Notes: generated by a model from the sequence alone, not told the origin. A stretch of DNA of 58,444 nt from an uncultured Prevotellaceae bacterium (GCA_902785695.1 CACZZQ010000011.1:1-58444); one strand, 5' to 3'. Shown: positions 32,251-41,356, numbered from the stretch's first letter. Translations and numbers: made by a program.

Positions 32251-33525
32251 ATGAAAAAAGTTATACTTTCCTTGCTTCTGCTTCTTGGCATTTGTAGCGT
32301 TCAAGCCGCAAATACGGTGCCTAAGAACAGGGCAAACAACCAAATATGCCTGACGCTTGGAAATGGCGAGAAAGCATATTATAACACGTCCCAGATTTCC
32401 AGTGTTATCGTTGGCGACACTGTTGTTGTCAATGTTGACGAAACGGTTCAGGATGTATATGCCGGCAACGTCTCTTCAATCGCATTTGCCAAGAAGAGCG
32501 TTGAGAATGTTGCAGTGAACATTGCTTTTAATGGAACGACTGCATCAATAACGGGTGATACGGATGTGGTGACTGTCAGTCAGAACGGTGCCGACATCAC
32601 CGTCACATCGACTATTGACTGCTATCTGGATATCACTCTGACTGGAAGCACCACAAGCGGTTCTTTGATTGTGTACAGTCAGAAGAAATACGGAATCACC
32701 TTAAATGGCGTGAGCATCACCAATCCTCAAGGCCCTGCCATCAACAATCAGTGTGGCAAAAGCCTTCATGTGACGCTGGCCGATGGTACTGTCAATACTT
32801 TGACAGACGGAGCATCGTATGCAGAGTCTTCCATTGACCAGAAAGGTGTGCTTTTCAGCGAAGGTCAGATTTATTTCCTCGGTACGGGTACCCTTCAGGT
32901 GAATGGTAATGCCAAGAACGGCATCGCCAGCGATGATTATATTGTCATTGAAGGCGGCACCATCAAGGTTGATGTCGCTGAAACCGGCTCCAATGGAATC
33001 AAGGTGAACGACGGGTTCACTATCAGTGGCGGCGTGCTGGGTGTCAATGTGAAGGCTGATGGCGCACGTGGTATCAAGAGCGATGCGCAGGTGGAGATAC
33101 AAGGAGGCGAGACCACGATTACAACCAAAGGTGATTGCTTGATTGAGACAACAGATGGCGTTCGCGATACTGCCTCTGCTGCTGGTGTCAAGTGCGACGG
33201 TGTTTTCTTGATGACGGCAGGCAAACTGACCGTCACTTCTACTGGCGATGGCGGTAAGGGCATCAATTGTGCTGATACCGTTAAGTTCGAAGGAGGTACC
33301 CTGGTGGCTAATACCACAGGCTCCAATGACGAGGGTAAGCCAAAAGCCGTGAAGGGCGACAAGGGCATCATTGTCAGTGGCGGTTCCTTTACTGCTACCT
33401 GTAAGAAGAGTTGGGCTCTTGATAATGGCGTGGACAGTGAAACAGTCTCTGACAGAGTGACCATTATTGGAACTCCAATGACGAAAACGCTTGAGAAGCG
33501 TAATGTCGTCATCAAATATGAGTAA
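32251..33525 (+). CDS. Cthe_2159-type carbohydrate-binding protein, second copy
   Basis: A signal peptide (MKKVILSLLLLLGICSVQA, then A) is followed by about 75 extra residues (with NGEKAYYNTSQISSVIVGD). The N-terminal part of the small secreted protein upstream has similar segments. A beta-helix closely parallel to the paralogue at 30641 follows (AINNQCGKSLHVTLADGTVN; GDGGKGINCADTVKFEGGT). It lacks a lipobox, so it is probably periplasmic or exported, unlike its lipid-anchored sister. ATG 32251 is chosen over a TTG two codons earlier. Confidence 0.87.
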   Translation: MKKVILSLLLLLGICSVQAANTVPKNRANNQICLTLGNGEKAYYNTSQISSVIVGDTVVVNVDETVQDVYAGNVSSIAFAKKSVENVAVNIAFNGTTASITGDTDVVTVSQNGADITVTSTIDCYLDITLTGSTTSGSLIVYSQKKYGITLNGVSITNPQGPAINNQCGKSLHVTLADGTVNTLTDGASYAESSIDQKGVLFSEGQIYFLGTGTLQVNGNAKNGIASDDYIVIEGGTIKVDVAETGSNGIKVNDGFTISGGVLGVNVKADGARGIKSDAQVEIQGGETTITTKGDCLIETTDGVRDTASAAGVKCDGVFLMTAGKLTVTSTGDGGKGINCADTVKFEGGTLVANTTGSNDEGKPKAVKGDKGIIVSGGSFTATCKKSWALDNGVDSETVSDRVTIIGTPMTKTLEKRNVVIKYE

Positions 33526-33541
33526 AAATCGGCCATAACTC

Positions 33542-33572
33542 TTTGTTATTCCGCAAAGTTTTCATACCTTTG
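33542..33572 (+). promoter_or_regulatory. Promoter of the LacI-type regulator
   Basis: TTTG (33542-33545) and TACCTTTG (33565-33572) are exactly 19 bp apart. The ATG at 33593 follows after a leader of about 15 nt. Confidence 0.8.
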
Positions 33573-33592
33573 CACTGGATTAACAGAAAGTT

Positions 33593-34663
33593 ATGGCAAC
33601 AGAAAAGATTCGGATTAAGGATATCGCAGAGCGGGCGGGAGTGTCAGTGGGCACTGTCGACCGCGTTTTGCATGAAAGGCCTAACGTCTCTCCCGCTGCA
33701 CGCGAGAAAGTGGAGAAGGCCTTGGCAGAAATGGATTATCAGCCCAATGTATACGCATCGGCACTGGCATACAATAAGGATTACACGTTCTGCTGTGTCA
33801 TTCCCATGCACGAGAGCGAGGCCTATTGGGACGAGATTGAGGAAGGCGTGAAAGCCTGTACGGCTCATAGACGTGATTTCCAGATTTCCTTGGATATTAA
33901 GTATTACGAGCGTTTCAACGGTCCTTCGTTCTCAAAGGTTGCTGAGGAGTGTCTGGCTGAGAATCCTGATGGTGTCATCGTGGTGCCTGCCAAGCTGGAA
34001 CTGACTCGTGAGTTTACCAATACGTTGAGCGACCGCAATATTCCCTTTATCCTGCTTGACTCCTATCTGCCAGACTTGAAACCATTGGCTTTCTTTGGTC
34101 AAGACTCTTTCCAGAGCGGCTATTTCGCTGCCCGTATGATGATGCTCATTGCGTCGAAGGAGAAAGAGATTATGATGATGAAACAGCTGAAGGACGGACA
34201 TATCGGTTCCAAGCAGCAGTCGAACCGTGAAACCGGCTTCCGTCATTATATGCGCGATCACTTCCCTGAGATCAGCATCGTAGAAGTTAATCTTCCGTTA
34301 GGAGGCACAAAAGCTCAGTTTGACAGGATTCTTGAAGACTTTTTCAAGGAGCATCCTCAGGTACACCATTGCATCACCTTCAATTCCAAAGCCCATCTGG
34401 TGGGTGAGTTCCTCTTGCGTACCAATCGCCGGAATATCCAGATTATGGGTTATGATATGGTGCCAAAGAATGCGGAGTGTGTGCGCCAGGGCAGCATCTC
34501 GTTCCTCATTGCCCAGCACGCCTATATGCAGGGCTATGCCTGTGTAGAGACGCTTTTTCAGGCTATTGTGCTGAAGAAGGAGGTTAATCCGGTAAACTAT
34601 ATGCCTATTGAGCTCTTGGTGAAGGAGAATATAGAATTCTACCGCCGTATCAATATAGGATAA
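33593..34663 (+). CDS. LacI-family transcriptional regulator
   Basis: The N-terminal helix-turn-helix (IRIKDIAERAGVSVGTVDRV, residues 4-23) and hinge (AREKVEKALAEMDYQPN) are classic LacI/PurR. Residues 60-356 form a periplasmic-binding-protein-like sensor of the Bacteroidetes type. It lies 20 bp upstream of a uxaA-like gene, so it probably controls hexuronate or aldarate use. The effector is unknown. Confidence 0.93.
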   Translation: MATEKIRIKDIAERAGVSVGTVDRVLHERPNVSPAAREKVEKALAEMDYQPNVYASALAYNKDYTFCCVIPMHESEAYWDEIEEGVKACTAHRRDFQISLDIKYYERFNGPSFSKVAEECLAENPDGVIVVPAKLELTREFTNTLSDRNIPFILLDSYLPDLKPLAFFGQDSFQSGYFAARMMMLIASKEKEIMMMKQLKDGHIGSKQQSNRETGFRHYMRDHFPEISIVEVNLPLGGTKAQFDRILEDFFKEHPQVHHCITFNSKAHLVGEFLLRTNRRNIQIMGYDMVPKNAECVRQGSISFLIAQHAYMQGYACVETLFQAIVLKKEVNPVNYMPIELLVKENIEFYRRINIG

Positions 34664-34683
34664 AAACAAACATACTTAAACTT

Positions 34684-36180
34684 ATGGAACTTAAAACTTA
34701 TCTCAAGATCAATCCTGCAGACTCTGTTGTTGTCTGCTTGGTGGAAAAGAAAAAAGGTGATATTCTAGAAGCTAGTGGCGAGCGCGTGGTGCTGGCAGAA
34801 GATGTGCCTGCAGGTCACAAGGTATTGCTTCGTGATGTCAAGGAAGGCGAGAATATCATCAAGTACGGCTATCCCATAGGTCATGCCCTTAAGGATTTGA
34901 AGGCAGGCGAGTGGGTTAACGAGAATAATCTGAAGACCAACCTCTCTGGCACGTTGGAATATACCTATCAGCCTGTCAACGAGGTATTGAATATCAAGAA
35001 AGAGAACCGCACCTTCAAGGGCTATGTTCGTAAGAACGGCGATGTGGGTGTGCGTAACGAGATTTGGATTGTACCCACCGTTGGCTGTGTTAACGGCATT
35101 GCTGAACGTCTGGCAAAGAAGCTGCGTGAAGAAACGGGCTGTAAGGATGTTGACGCTATCTATACCTGGCATCATAACTATGGATGCTCCCAGTTGAGCG
35201 GCGACCACGAGAATACCCGCAAGGTGCTGCGTGACATCGTGCTCCATCCTAATGCTGGTGCCGTACTGGTGCTGGGCTTGGGTTGTGAGAACAATCAGCC
35301 CGATGATTTCATGAAGCTTCTGGGCGACTATGATAAAGACCGTATCCGTCTGCTCGTTACACAGAAAGTGGATGGCGATGAGGTTGAGGCTGGTATGCAG
35401 ATTTTGCGTGAGCTCTACGCCATCGCAGGCAAAGACAAGCGTGAGGATGTGCCTGTATCAAAGCTTCGCGTTGGCTTGAAGTGTGGTGGCTCTGATGGTT
35501 TCAGTGGCATCACGGCTAATCCACTTGTGGGCGAGTTCAGCGACTGGCTCGTGGCTCAGGGCGGTACCAGCGTGCTGACTGAGGTGCCTGAGATGTTTGG
35601 TGCTGAGACTATTCTTATGAACCGTTGCGAGACACCTGAACTCTTCGAGAAGACCGTCTCAATGATTAATAACTTCAAGGAGTATTTCCTGAGTCACGGT
35701 GAGCCCGTAGGTGAGAATCCAAGTCCAGGCAATAAGGCCGGTGGTATCTCTACGCTTGAGGATAAGGCGCTGGGATGCACGCAGAAGTGCGGACGTGCCC
35801 CTGTCAGCGGTGTGATGGAATATGGCGACCGTCTTACGGCTACAGGCTTGAATCTGCTGTCGGCTCCTGGTAACGACCTCGTTGCTGCTACGGCGCTGGC
35901 TTCCTGCGGCTGTCACTTGGTGCTCTTCACCACAGGTCGTGGTACGCCTTTCGGCACCTTCGTTCCTACGATGAAGATTGCCACCAATCCCACATTGGCT
36001 GAACGTAAGCCCAACTGGGTGGACTTCTCAGCCGGACAGCTCATTCAGGGCCGTACGATGGAGGAACTCCTTCCTGAGTTTATCGACAAGGTGTTAGCAG
36101 TAGCCAGCGGCGAGTTGGCTCGCAACGAGGAGAACGACTATCGCGAGATTTCAATCTTTAAAAACGGAGTAACACTTTAG
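34684..36180 (+). CDS. uxaA: Altronate/galactarate dehydratase family protein
   Basis: An N-terminal SAF domain (about residues 10-95) is joined to the large UxaA/GarD catalytic domain (about 110-495). The latter has GDVGVRNEIWIVPTVGCVNG, WHHNYGCSQLSGDHENTR, LGLGCENNQ, KCGGSDGFSGITANP and GCTQKCGRAPVSG. UxaA dehydrates D-altronate to 2-keto-3-deoxygluconate with iron; GarD acts on galactarate. The choice of substrate is open, and no uxaB/uxaC/kdgK is in view. It follows the LacI gene closely and probably belongs to its regulon. Confidence 0.92.
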   Translation: MELKTYLKINPADSVVVCLVEKKKGDILEASGERVVLAEDVPAGHKVLLRDVKEGENIIKYGYPIGHALKDLKAGEWVNENNLKTNLSGTLEYTYQPVNEVLNIKKENRTFKGYVRKNGDVGVRNEIWIVPTVGCVNGIAERLAKKLREETGCKDVDAIYTWHHNYGCSQLSGDHENTRKVLRDIVLHPNAGAVLVLGLGCENNQPDDFMKLLGDYDKDRIRLLVTQKVDGDEVEAGMQILRELYAIAGKDKREDVPVSKLRVGLKCGGSDGFSGITANPLVGEFSDWLVAQGGTSVLTEVPEMFGAETILMNRCETPELFEKTVSMINNFKEYFLSHGEPVGENPSPGNKAGGISTLEDKALGCTQKCGRAPVSGVMEYGDRLTATGLNLLSAPGNDLVAATALASCGCHLVLFTTGRGTPFGTFVPTMKIATNPTLAERKPNWVDFSAGQLIQGRTMEELLPEFIDKVLAVASGELARNEENDYREISIFKNGVTL

Positions 36181-36225
36181 TACCCCATCTTTAACACTGA
36201 GGTACAGCGTTATACACAACACGTT

Positions 36226-37014
36226 ATGGATGTAACAACACGTAATTTTTTCCGTCTTTTGCGAGCTGGCGAGTTTGGTCAACAGGAAAAGGTTGAGCCT
36301 ATGTCGGCCTGCAAATGGCGGAAGACGATGTTGTTTGCCAAAGCTCACGGCGTTGAGGCTGAGACCTACGCTGGTCTTGAGGTGCTCAATGAGCAATTTT
36401 TCATTCAGATGATTCCTGAGGAAGTGACGACGGAGTGGGCGAGCCTGGCTTCATACAACTCCCGTCGCACCACCCTAGTGTGTACGGCACTCTCACCCAA
36501 ACTTGAAAAACGTCTGGCATCGATAGCCGAGAAAGCCGATTCCTCGTCAGCAGAATATCAGTTGCTGGAGGAGTTGCTTCGGTTGGCTTATGGTATGCTA
36601 CGTGATGACCATTGGGTGCGTCAGATGCTGGTGGTTGGCGAGATGATTCGTGAGCGTGGCTCTCAGGTCAATCGTGAAAAGCTGAGTAGATGGATTGACA
36701 AGTTCCACCTACAGAAGATGATACAGCTTGAAGGGGCGTTGCTGATTGAACTGATGGGACTTCAGTCTGATGAGTTGCCTTTCACGGTGAAGCCCTCTGA
36801 GTTTAATATCGAGCGTTTTGCCTCGTCTATTCCCCATAGTCAGGAGCAGATGCGCTTCTCGCAGGGTAAGGACATCTTCGTGCATACCAGCAACAAGTCG
36901 GCTATCGTTTGGAATGCGCGCCGCTCGGCCCGTTTTCTGCGCTATTATCCTACCGAGAGCATCGCCAACCTCTTTGCGTCGTTTGCCAAATCCCTCAATA
37001 ATATCGAAGAATAA
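36226..37014 (+). CDS. Unrecognised protein upstream of feoAB
   Basis: The 262-residue protein is cytoplasmic by sequence and largely helical (SSAEYQLLEELLRLAYGMLRD fragments), with a C-terminal beta-rich part (GKDIFVHTSNKSAIVWNARR). I do not recognise a domain. It ends only 2 bp before the feoAB start, so translation is almost certainly coupled and a link to iron uptake is plausible. The start at 36226 (MDVTTRNFFRLLRAG) is the first ATG after a 45-bp gap. Confidence 0.8.
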   Translation: MDVTTRNFFRLLRAGEFGQQEKVEPMSACKWRKTMLFAKAHGVEAETYAGLEVLNEQFFIQMIPEEVTTEWASLASYNSRRTTLVCTALSPKLEKRLASIAEKADSSSAEYQLLEELLRLAYGMLRDDHWVRQMLVVGEMIRERGSQVNREKLSRWIDKFHLQKMIQLEGALLIELMGLQSDELPFTVKPSEFNIERFASSIPHSQEQMRFSQGKDIFVHTSNKSAIVWNARRSARFLRYYPTESIANLFASFAKSLNNIEE

Positions 37015-37016
37015 GC

Positions 37017-39341
37017 ATGAAACTTTCAGAACTGAAAACAGGCGAAAAGGGCGTTATCGTTAAAGTGCTGGGTCACGGCGGCTTCCGTAAGCGCATTATC
37101 GAGATGGGTTTTATCAAGGGTCAGCAGATAGAGGTCCTACAGAATGCGCCCTTGCAAGACCCCGTGAAGTATCGCATCATGGGTTACGAGGTGTCGCTGC
37201 GTCATCATGAGGCCAATCAGGTTGAGGTGGTCTCTGATGTGGATGCCAACCTGCAAGTGTCGCCAGCCGTTCTGAAAGGTCACGAGGAGGATTATCTGCA
37301 CCACGAAGCCCTGCGTGAGCGTCGTGTGATTCATGTGGCACTGGTGGGTAATCCCAACTGTGGAAAAACCTCACTCTTCAACTATGCCTCTGGTGCTCAT
37401 GCTCATGTGGGCAACTATAGCGGTGTCACCGTTGATGCAACTGAGGCCCACGCCTCAATGTTCGGCTATGAGTTTATGCTCACCGACCTGCCTGGCACCT
37501 ATTCCCTTTCGTGCTACAGTCCTGAGGAACTCTACGTCAGAAAGCACCTCTCCGAGCAGATGCCCGATGTGGTGATCAATGTGGTGGATGCCTCCAATCT
37601 GGAGCGCAACCTCTATCTCACCACCCAGCTGGTAGATATGAACGTGCGCATGGTGTGCGCCTTGAATATGTACGACGAGTTTGAACGTCGAGGCGACAAG
37701 CTCGATATCCAGACGCTGTCCTCGCTCTTCGGTATGCCCATGGTTCCCACGTCGTTCAAGTCGGGTAGGGGTGTGAAGGATCTCTTCCGTGCCGTCATTC
37801 AGGTCTATGAGGGCAAGCACGGCAGCGCACGCCATCTGCATATCAACTACGGACACGAGATAGAGCAGGGTATCAGTCATATACAGCACTATTTGAAGAA
37901 AGACGAGCATATCACCCAGCAATATTCCACCCGCTATCTGGCTATCAAACTGCTGGAGCACGACAGTGAGGTGTTGCGCTTTATCGGTCAGCACCTCTCT
38001 GAGGAACATCGCCCTGAAGACCGCAAGCAGTTGCTCTCGGCTCGCGATAAGGCCGCTTCACGTGTGCAGGACGAGACGGGCTCTGACTCTGAGACAGCCA
38101 TCATGGATGCCAAGTACGGCTTTATCAATGGTGCGCTGAAGGAGGCGGGCTATGCTACGGGAAAACAGGAGGACACTTATCGTACCACCCATCGTATCGA
38201 TGCCGTACTCTCGCATCGCGTATGGGGCTTCCCTGTGTTCTTCGCTATCCTCTTCGTGATGTTCCACACCACCTTCGTGCTTGGTCAGTATCCTATGGAT
38301 TGGATAGACGCAGGCGTAGAGTGGTTGGGCGAATGGATAGGTGCTACGATGCCCGAGGGGATGCTGCGCTCCATGCTTGTAGATGGCGTTATAGGCGGTG
38401 TGGGCAGCGTTATCGTGTTTATGCCTCAGATTCTGATTCTCTATTGCTTCATATCTATCATGGAGGACTCGGGCTATATGGCGCGAGCAGCATTTATTAT
38501 GGACAGGCTGATGCACAAGATGGGACTTCACGGCAAGTCGTTTATCCCGCTGGTGATGGGCTTTGGCTGTAATGTGCCTGCGGTGATGGCTACACGCACC
38601 ATTGAGAGCCGTCGTTCGCGACTCATTACGATGATGATACTCCCGCTGATGTCGTGCTCAGCCCGTCTGCCAATTTATATCATGATTATCGGCACCTTCT
38701 TCGCCGTAGAGTATCAGTCGTGGGTCATGGTGTCGCTCTATCTTATAGGCATCATCCTGTCGGTTATCGTGAGCAAGGTCTTCTCTACCTTTATTATAAA
38801 AGGTGAGGACACCCCGTTTGTGATGGAGCTGCCACCTTATCGCTTCCCCACGTTCAGAGCCATTGTACGCCATACGTGGGAGAAAGGCAAGGAATACCTG
38901 AAGAAGATGGGAGGTGTGATCCTTGTAGCCAGCATTCTGGTGTGGGCGATGGGATACTTTAGTTTCTCAGGGGTAGCAGAATCGATGGAAAGCAGTATCA
39001 TAGGGCGTTTAGGACAGGCTGTAGAACCGCTTTTCGCACTTCAGGGCTTCGGATGGCAACTTGACGTTTCGCTCATCGCAGGCGTGGGTGCCAAGGAGAT
39101 TGTGGCCTCTACGATTGGCGTTTTAGGCGGCTTGGAGACGCTTTCCACCCTTCAGGCCTATTGTTTCCTGCTCTTTGTGCTCATCTATTTCCCCTGTCTT
39201 GCCACTGTCATTGCTATTAAGAACGAAACGGGCTCATGGCGCTGGGCGCTCACTTCCGCCATCTATACCACCGTTCTTGCTTGGATAATCTCGGCTGTAG
39301 TCTATCAAGCAGGGCTGCTTCTTATGACTGTGTTGCCATAA
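37017..39341 (+). CDS. feoB: FeoA-FeoB fusion ferrous iron transporter
   Basis: FeoB imports Fe2+ across the inner membrane. Residues 1-72 are a FeoA SH3-like domain (LKTGEKGVIVKVLGHG; RIIEMGFIKG) fused to FeoB. The G domain has G1 GNPNCGKTS (111-119), G3 DLPG (157-160) and G4 as ALNMYDE. The membrane part (about 395-774) has two gate regions with MGFGCNVPAVMATRTIE and GVGAKEIVASTIGV. The fusion is common in Bacteroidetes. It is the last gene of its transcript; a 21-bp repeat array and a terminator-like hairpin follow. Confidence 0.96.
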   Translation: MKLSELKTGEKGVIVKVLGHGGFRKRIIEMGFIKGQQIEVLQNAPLQDPVKYRIMGYEVSLRHHEANQVEVVSDVDANLQVSPAVLKGHEEDYLHHEALRERRVIHVALVGNPNCGKTSLFNYASGAHAHVGNYSGVTVDATEAHASMFGYEFMLTDLPGTYSLSCYSPEELYVRKHLSEQMPDVVINVVDASNLERNLYLTTQLVDMNVRMVCALNMYDEFERRGDKLDIQTLSSLFGMPMVPTSFKSGRGVKDLFRAVIQVYEGKHGSARHLHINYGHEIEQGISHIQHYLKKDEHITQQYSTRYLAIKLLEHDSEVLRFIGQHLSEEHRPEDRKQLLSARDKAASRVQDETGSDSETAIMDAKYGFINGALKEAGYATGKQEDTYRTTHRIDAVLSHRVWGFPVFFAILFVMFHTTFVLGQYPMDWIDAGVEWLGEWIGATMPEGMLRSMLVDGVIGGVGSVIVFMPQILILYCFISIMEDSGYMARAAFIMDRLMHKMGLHGKSFIPLVMGFGCNVPAVMATRTIESRRSRLITMMILPLMSCSARLPIYIMIIGTFFAVEYQSWVMVSLYLIGIILSVIVSKVFSTFIIKGEDTPFVMELPPYRFPTFRAIVRHTWEKGKEYLKKMGGVILVASILVWAMGYFSFSGVAESMESSIIGRLGQAVEPLFALQGFGWQLDVSLIAGVGAKEIVASTIGVLGGLETLSTLQAYCFLLFVLIYFPCLATVIAIKNETGSWRWALTSAIYTTVLAWIISAVVYQAGLLLMTVLP

Positions 39342-39371
39342 ATGGATAGGAGTTAGCTGAAATTCAAAACC

Positions 39372-39455
39372 AAATTCTGGCCATTATTTTTTAAATTTTG
39401 GCCATTATTTTTTAAATTCTGGCCAAAATTCATCAAATTCTGGCCAGAATTTATT
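39372..39455. repeat. Four 21-bp tandem repeats with TGGCCA core
   Basis: Units begin at 39372, 39393, 39414 and 39435. Each starts with AAATTCTGGCCA or AAATTTTGGCCA, followed by nine mostly A/T bases. The period is exactly 21 bp, about two helical turns. The last unit holds a perfect palindrome, TTCTGGCCAGAA. It lies between convergent feoB and the OmpX-like gene. Confidence 0.9.
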
Positions 39456-39528
39456 CTGATAGAACGTCTGCTCTATTTCACAAAGACCTTCTTCGTTATG
39501 CCATTGCTCATCCTTACAATAATAAAAA

Positions 39529-39556
39529 GAGGGTGTGTCAAAATTGACACACCCTC
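39529..39556. terminator. Terminator hairpin of the OmpX-like gene
   Basis: GAGGGTGTGTCAA pairs with TTGACACACCCTC over 13 bp with almost no loop. On the minus strand it is followed by TTTTTATT, so it ends the minus-strand gene. It may also serve feoB. Confidence 0.85.
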
Positions 39557-39583
39557 CGTATTTGATTCTATATTCGTTCTCTA

Positions 39584-40150
39584 TTAGAAGTTATAATACA
39601 GACCGAAAGTCAGGTTTGCACCGCTCAGGTCAAGACCGAAGTTGTTATAGTTGTTGTCGTCACCATCGGGGTTAACAGTCTTCCATCCAATGAAACCAAC
39701 GTGAGAAACGAAGCTCAGGTTGTCGGTCAGAGAAACAGAAAGACCTGGCTTGAAACCAACACCCAGTGCTGTGCAGTCTTGTTTTGAGAAAGTAGTGAAT
39801 TCAACGCCACCATCAACGAACAGGTTTACCTTACCAGCGTTCAGGAAAGTATAACGAGCATAGGGGTTAAAGGTGAAAGCAGACTCAGCAACATTGTTAC
39901 CAAAACCATCAATAGTGGAAGTAATACCAGCGAACTTGTTTGACTGGTAACCGATAACAGCACCGACAGCCCACTCGTCATTCAACTGATAGCCAATTTC
40001 GGGAAGAATCTTAAAAGTGGTCTCGCTCCTATCACCAGCATTCTTCTGTGTGCTCTCAGCGTTGAAAGCTACGCTACCACCAACATACCATTGTGCATTC
40101 ATTGAAACAGTTGCCAAAACAGCAACCAGCGTCATCAAAATCTTTTTCAT
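39584..40150 (-). CDS. OmpX-like outer-membrane beta-barrel protein
   Basis: A signal peptide (MKKILMTLVAVLATVSMNA, then Q) precedes an eight-stranded-barrel pattern ending in FGLYYNF with the C-terminal Phe of outer-membrane proteins. At 188 residues it fits the OmpX/porin-family barrels of Bacteroidetes. Its function is unknown. The gene stands alone between its promoter and a terminator. Confidence 0.92.
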   Translation of the reverse strand: MKKILMTLVAVLATVSMNAQWYVGGSVAFNAESTQKNAGDRSETTFKILPEIGYQLNDEWAVGAVIGYQSNKFAGITSTIDGFGNNVAESAFTFNPYARYTFLNAGKVNLFVDGGVEFTTFSKQDCTALGVGFKPGLSVSLTDNLSFVSHVGFIGWKTVNPDGDDNNYNNFGLDLSGANLTFGLYYNF

Positions 40151-40216
40151 AACTTTTTTTTATATTTTAGTTACACATTGTCACCCTTTCGGATGGCGTT
40201 ATCCTTAAATCGGGTG

Positions 40217-40224
40217 CAAAGGTA
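40217..40224 (-). promoter_or_regulatory. -7 box of the OmpX-like gene
   Basis: TACCTTTG on the minus strand gives a 5' leader of roughly 60 nt before the ATG at 40150. Confidence 0.65.
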
Positions 40225-40335
40225 TGAAAAACTCTGGTGCTGTAAAATGTTTTTGCGAAAATTTTTGATTTTTCGTTAAAAAACTTGATTTATGTTCATT
40301 CGTTTTTCCGTTTCACCTTATTTTATTTATAGACC

Positions 40336-41322
40336 CTATTTCATCTCCCAGCCGATGGCAGAGGCACCAAGCACGGCAGCAGAAGCTCCGTCGAGCGCAC
40401 TGATCAGGAACTGAGCCTTGCCACGGAAGGGCTTCATGACGTGGGCATCATAGGCCTCGCGGATAGGCTTCATGATGAGTTCGCCTGCCTTGGTCATGCC
40501 TCCAAAGAAGATAAATGCCTCTGGTGATGAGAAAGCGGCAAAGTCGGCACAGGCCTCGCCCAGCATCTTGCCTGTAAAGGCGTAAATATCCTGAGCCAGT
40601 TCGTCGCCCTTCTCGGCAGCAATACTCACGTCGAGCGAGGTGATGTCCTCTGGCTTCATATCGCGAAGCAGGGAAGGACGGGTGGTCTTCTCAAGCAACT
40701 CACGAGCCGTGCGTGCCACGCCAGTAGCAGAGCAGTAGGCTTCCAGACAGCCCGTTCTGCCGCATCCGCAGGGACGCCCCTCAGCACCGCGTACCATTGT
40801 GACGTGTCCCAGTTCGCCAGCAAAGCCATCATGTCCGTAGAGCAACTGTCCGTTGGCTACGATTCCAGAACCAACGCCCGTACCCAGTGTGATGACGATA
40901 AAGTCCTTCATGCCGCGAGCTGCACCATACACCATCTCGCCTACAGCGGCCGCATTGGCATCGTTGGTAAGTCCTACGGGGATGCCACCTAAACGGTCAG
41001 AGAACATCTGAGCCAGAGGTACTACGCAGTCGTGGGCCCAAGGCAGGTTGGGTGCAAACTCAATGGTTCCCTTGTAGTAGTTGCCGTTAGGGGCACCGAT
41101 GCCCATAGCCTTGATTTTGTCGAGGCCTCCCACTTGCTCGATAATGGGCTGAAGGGCATCTATGCAGGCGTTAACATAGGACTCGGCAGTGTCATGACCG
41201 CCAGTCTTGATGGCCGTAGTAGCTTTGATTTCTCCACGTGCGTCAACGATACCGAAAACGGAATTGGTTCCCCCCAGGTCAAGTCCGATGACATAGGGCT
41301 TTTGTATGGTCTGTTCGTTCAT
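40336..41322 (-). CDS. ROK-family sugar kinase (glucokinase-like)
   Basis: The 328-residue protein has the phosphate loop GLDLGGTNSVFG near the N-terminus. It also has the ROK zinc motif CGCGRTGCLEAY and the active-site region GLTNDANAAAVGE with the likely catalytic Asp. Bacteroidetes proteins of this group phosphorylate glucose or related sugars with ATP. The exact sugar is not shown by the sequence. Monocistronic, from its own promoter. Confidence 0.92.
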   Translation of the reverse strand: MNEQTIQKPYVIGLDLGGTNSVFGIVDARGEIKATTAIKTGGHDTAESYVNACIDALQPIIEQVGGLDKIKAMGIGAPNGNYYKGTIEFAPNLPWAHDCVVPLAQMFSDRLGGIPVGLTNDANAAAVGEMVYGAARGMKDFIVITLGTGVGSGIVANGQLLYGHDGFAGELGHVTMVRGAEGRPCGCGRTGCLEAYCSATGVARTARELLEKTTRPSLLRDMKPEDITSLDVSIAAEKGDELAQDIYAFTGKMLGEACADFAAFSSPEAFIFFGGMTKAGELIMKPIREAYDAHVMKPFRGKAQFLISALDGASAAVLGASAIGWEMK

Positions 41323-41356
41323 TGTTTTTGTTATTATAGGGTTATACTTCTATGTG

